Part shown: positions 6,284 through 7,140 of the stretch, piece by piece
How positions within the stretch are numbered: the stretch's first letter is position 1
Layout: each line of letters opens with the position of its first letter
Source of the DNA: an uncultured Eubacteriales bacterium
Lineage (GTDB): Bacteria > Bacillota > Clostridia > Oscillospirales > CAG-272
DNA: 7,140 nucleotides
NCBI GenBank assembly: GCA_900554225.1
Contig: USGH01000134.1
Coordinates: 1 to 7,140, forward strand
Direction: 5' to 3'
Position numbers and translations under genes: made by a program
The notes under the pieces: generated by a model
The model's database searches: none
Seen by the model: only the letters and a program-made list of their open reading frames with translations
Told to the model about the DNA's origin: nothing

Positions 6284-7072
6284 ATGGCAAATATTCGAGT
6301 TTTCACATTCAATATGCGAACCGACGCGCCCTCCGATGGCGTCAACTGGTTCTCCGGCGAACGTTCTGCGTATATCGGCAAGACGTTTCCGAAATATCGC
6401 GCGGACATTATCGGCTGTCAGGAAACCACACCATGTATGCGCCAGTGGCTGATCGATCACTTCCACGAATACGAGGTCTGTGGCCTGGGCAGAGAAGCGG
6501 ATTTGCAGGGAGAGAGCAACGTTGTGTGCTTCAGACGGGAGAAGTTCGATTTGGTGACACTGGATCAGTTCTGGCTTTCGGATACGCCGCACGTGCCAGG
6601 CTCCCGGTTTCACACCGATCAAAGCGAATGTCCGCGCATCTGTATGGCACTGACGCTGCGCAGCAAAGAAAACGGCAGGCTTTTCCGGTATTACAACACC
6701 CATCTTGACCATGCCGGAGAGCTGGCGCAGGCACAGGGTATGTCGCTGATCCTGGAACGGATGACGCGAGATTATGGCGCATGGCAGCTGCCGGTGATCC
6801 TTACAGGAGATCTCAACATCACGCCGGAATCGAAAACGTACCGTTCTCTTGTCGGATTTGATGGCTGCGGTACACCGCTTCGGGATCTGACAACGGAAGT
6901 CGGTCCCACACTGCACGACTATATGCCGGAGACAGTGCACGAAAAGATCGACTACATTTTCACCAATCTTCCTCACGATCCGTCAAAGACAGTGAAGGCA
7001 ACAGATCATGACGATGCCGGACACTACCTCTCGGATCACTATCCGGTAGGTGCGGAAATCCTGCTGGATTGA
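6284..7072 (+). CDS. Endonuclease/exonuclease/phosphatase (EEP) family metal-dependent hydrolase
   Basis: From ATG 6284 the product has 262 residues and no signal peptide, so it is probably cytoplasmic. The EEP/DNase I-fold catalytic motifs are all present in order: FTFNMR with Asn10, IIGCQET with metal-binding Glu47, YNTHLDH with His140, LTGDLNI with Asp176 and Asn178, KIDYIF with Asp223, and the final LSDHYPV with Asp251-His252. This family uses a divalent metal, typically Mg2+, to cut phosphodiester or phosphomonoester bonds in nucleic acids, phosphoinositides, sphingomyelin-like lipids or small molecules. Short stand-alone bacterial members starting with MxIRVxTFN and carrying FWLSDTP are common, and their substrates are mostly unknown. 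The gene has its own consensus promoter, and the next gene's ribosome binding site starts within its stop codon, so the two are likely co-expressed. Fold and catalysis are firm; substrate is not. Confidence 0.9.
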   Translation: MANIRVFTFNMRTDAPSDGVNWFSGERSAYIGKTFPKYRADIIGCQETTPCMRQWLIDHFHEYEVCGLGREADLQGESNVVCFRREKFDLVTLDQFWLSDTPHVPGSRFHTDQSECPRICMALTLRSKENGRLFRYYNTHLDHAGELAQAQGMSLILERMTRDYGAWQLPVILTGDLNITPESKTYRSLVGFDGCGTPLRDLTTEVGPTLHDYMPETVHEKIDYIFTNLPHDPSKTVKATDHDDAGHYLSDHYPVGAEILLD

Positions 7073-7076
7073 GGAG
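7071..7076 (+). promoter_or_regulatory. Shine-Dalgarno overlapping the EEP stop codon
   Basis: GAGGAG starts with the last two bases of the EEP stop codon TGA (7070-7072) and lies 6 bases before the ATG at 7083. This supports translational coupling of the two genes. Confidence 0.8.
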
Positions 7077-7082
7077 ATTGCC

Positions 7083-7140
7083 ATGAACATGAAAAGGAAT
7101 ATTTCTATACTTCTTTTGATCGCTATGCTTCTTGTTACCG
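7083..7140 (+). CDS. Start of an exported or membrane protein, 3' truncated
   Basis: Only 19 codons are visible (MNMKRNISILLLIAMLLVT). They form a basic start followed by a continuous hydrophobic run, as in a signal peptide or lipoprotein leader. A GAGGAG site 6 bases upstream and the 10-base gap after the EEP stop make this a real second gene of the operon. The window ends before any lipobox or cleavage site, so the product cannot be named. A secreted binding lipoprotein is one possibility. Confidence 0.7.
   Translation, partial: MNMKRNISILLLIAMLLVT

Noticed and set aside
6269..6976. Minus-strand open frame opposite the EEP gene
   Set aside because: The sense frame has every EEP catalytic motif, and the antisense product shows no family features.

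Overview
The window looks like a piece of a Gram-positive, gut-type Clostridia genome (Oscillospiraceae/Lachnospiraceae-like). This rests on strong AGGAGG-type ribosome binding sites, a lipobox lipoprotein, a short Firmicutes-style formate/nitrite transporter, and HlyD- and MacB-like proteins typical of these bacteria. The taxonomic guess is an inference. Most of the window is GC-rich (roughly 55-60% in the coding lines counted by hand). One segment of about 375 bases inside the first gene is only about 30% GC.

All genes are on the + strand. Positions 1-2597 hold a 5'-truncated HlyD-family membrane fusion/adaptor protein, followed 18 bases later by a 373-residue MacB-like protein. That protein has one membrane segment at each end and a MacB-type extracellular core between them. 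No ATPase for an ABC exporter is visible, so it should lie upstream or elsewhere. After a 125-base gap comes an 853-residue lipoprotein (2723-5284) that joins a beta-propeller-like N-terminal half to a family-1 ABC solute-binding C-terminal half. One propeller loop has been lengthened by an acidic, threonine-rich tandem repeat. A terminator-like hairpin follows (5315-5358).

Next is a stand-alone short formate/nitrite transporter family gene (5394-5999). A spacer of about 284 bases follows, carrying a strong hairpin with a T-rich tail (6102-6150), phased A-tracts, and a consensus sigma-A promoter (6206-6235). This promoter drives an endonuclease/exonuclease/phosphatase-fold enzyme (6284-7072). 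The Shine-Dalgarno of the next gene starts inside that gene's stop codon. The next gene (7083 to the window end) begins with a signal-peptide-like sequence and is cut off.

Functionally there are three blocks: (i) an envelope export/sensing cluster of adaptor, MacB-like protein and propeller-SBP lipoprotein; (ii) an anion channel gene between two hairpins; (iii) an EEP hydrolase coupled to an exported protein. The most unusual points are the AT-rich patch inside the adaptor gene, the propeller-SBP fusion beside an exporter-type cluster with no importer permeases in view, and the reduced two-segment MacB-like protein. No CRISPR array, tRNA, rRNA, insertion sequence or phage gene was seen.
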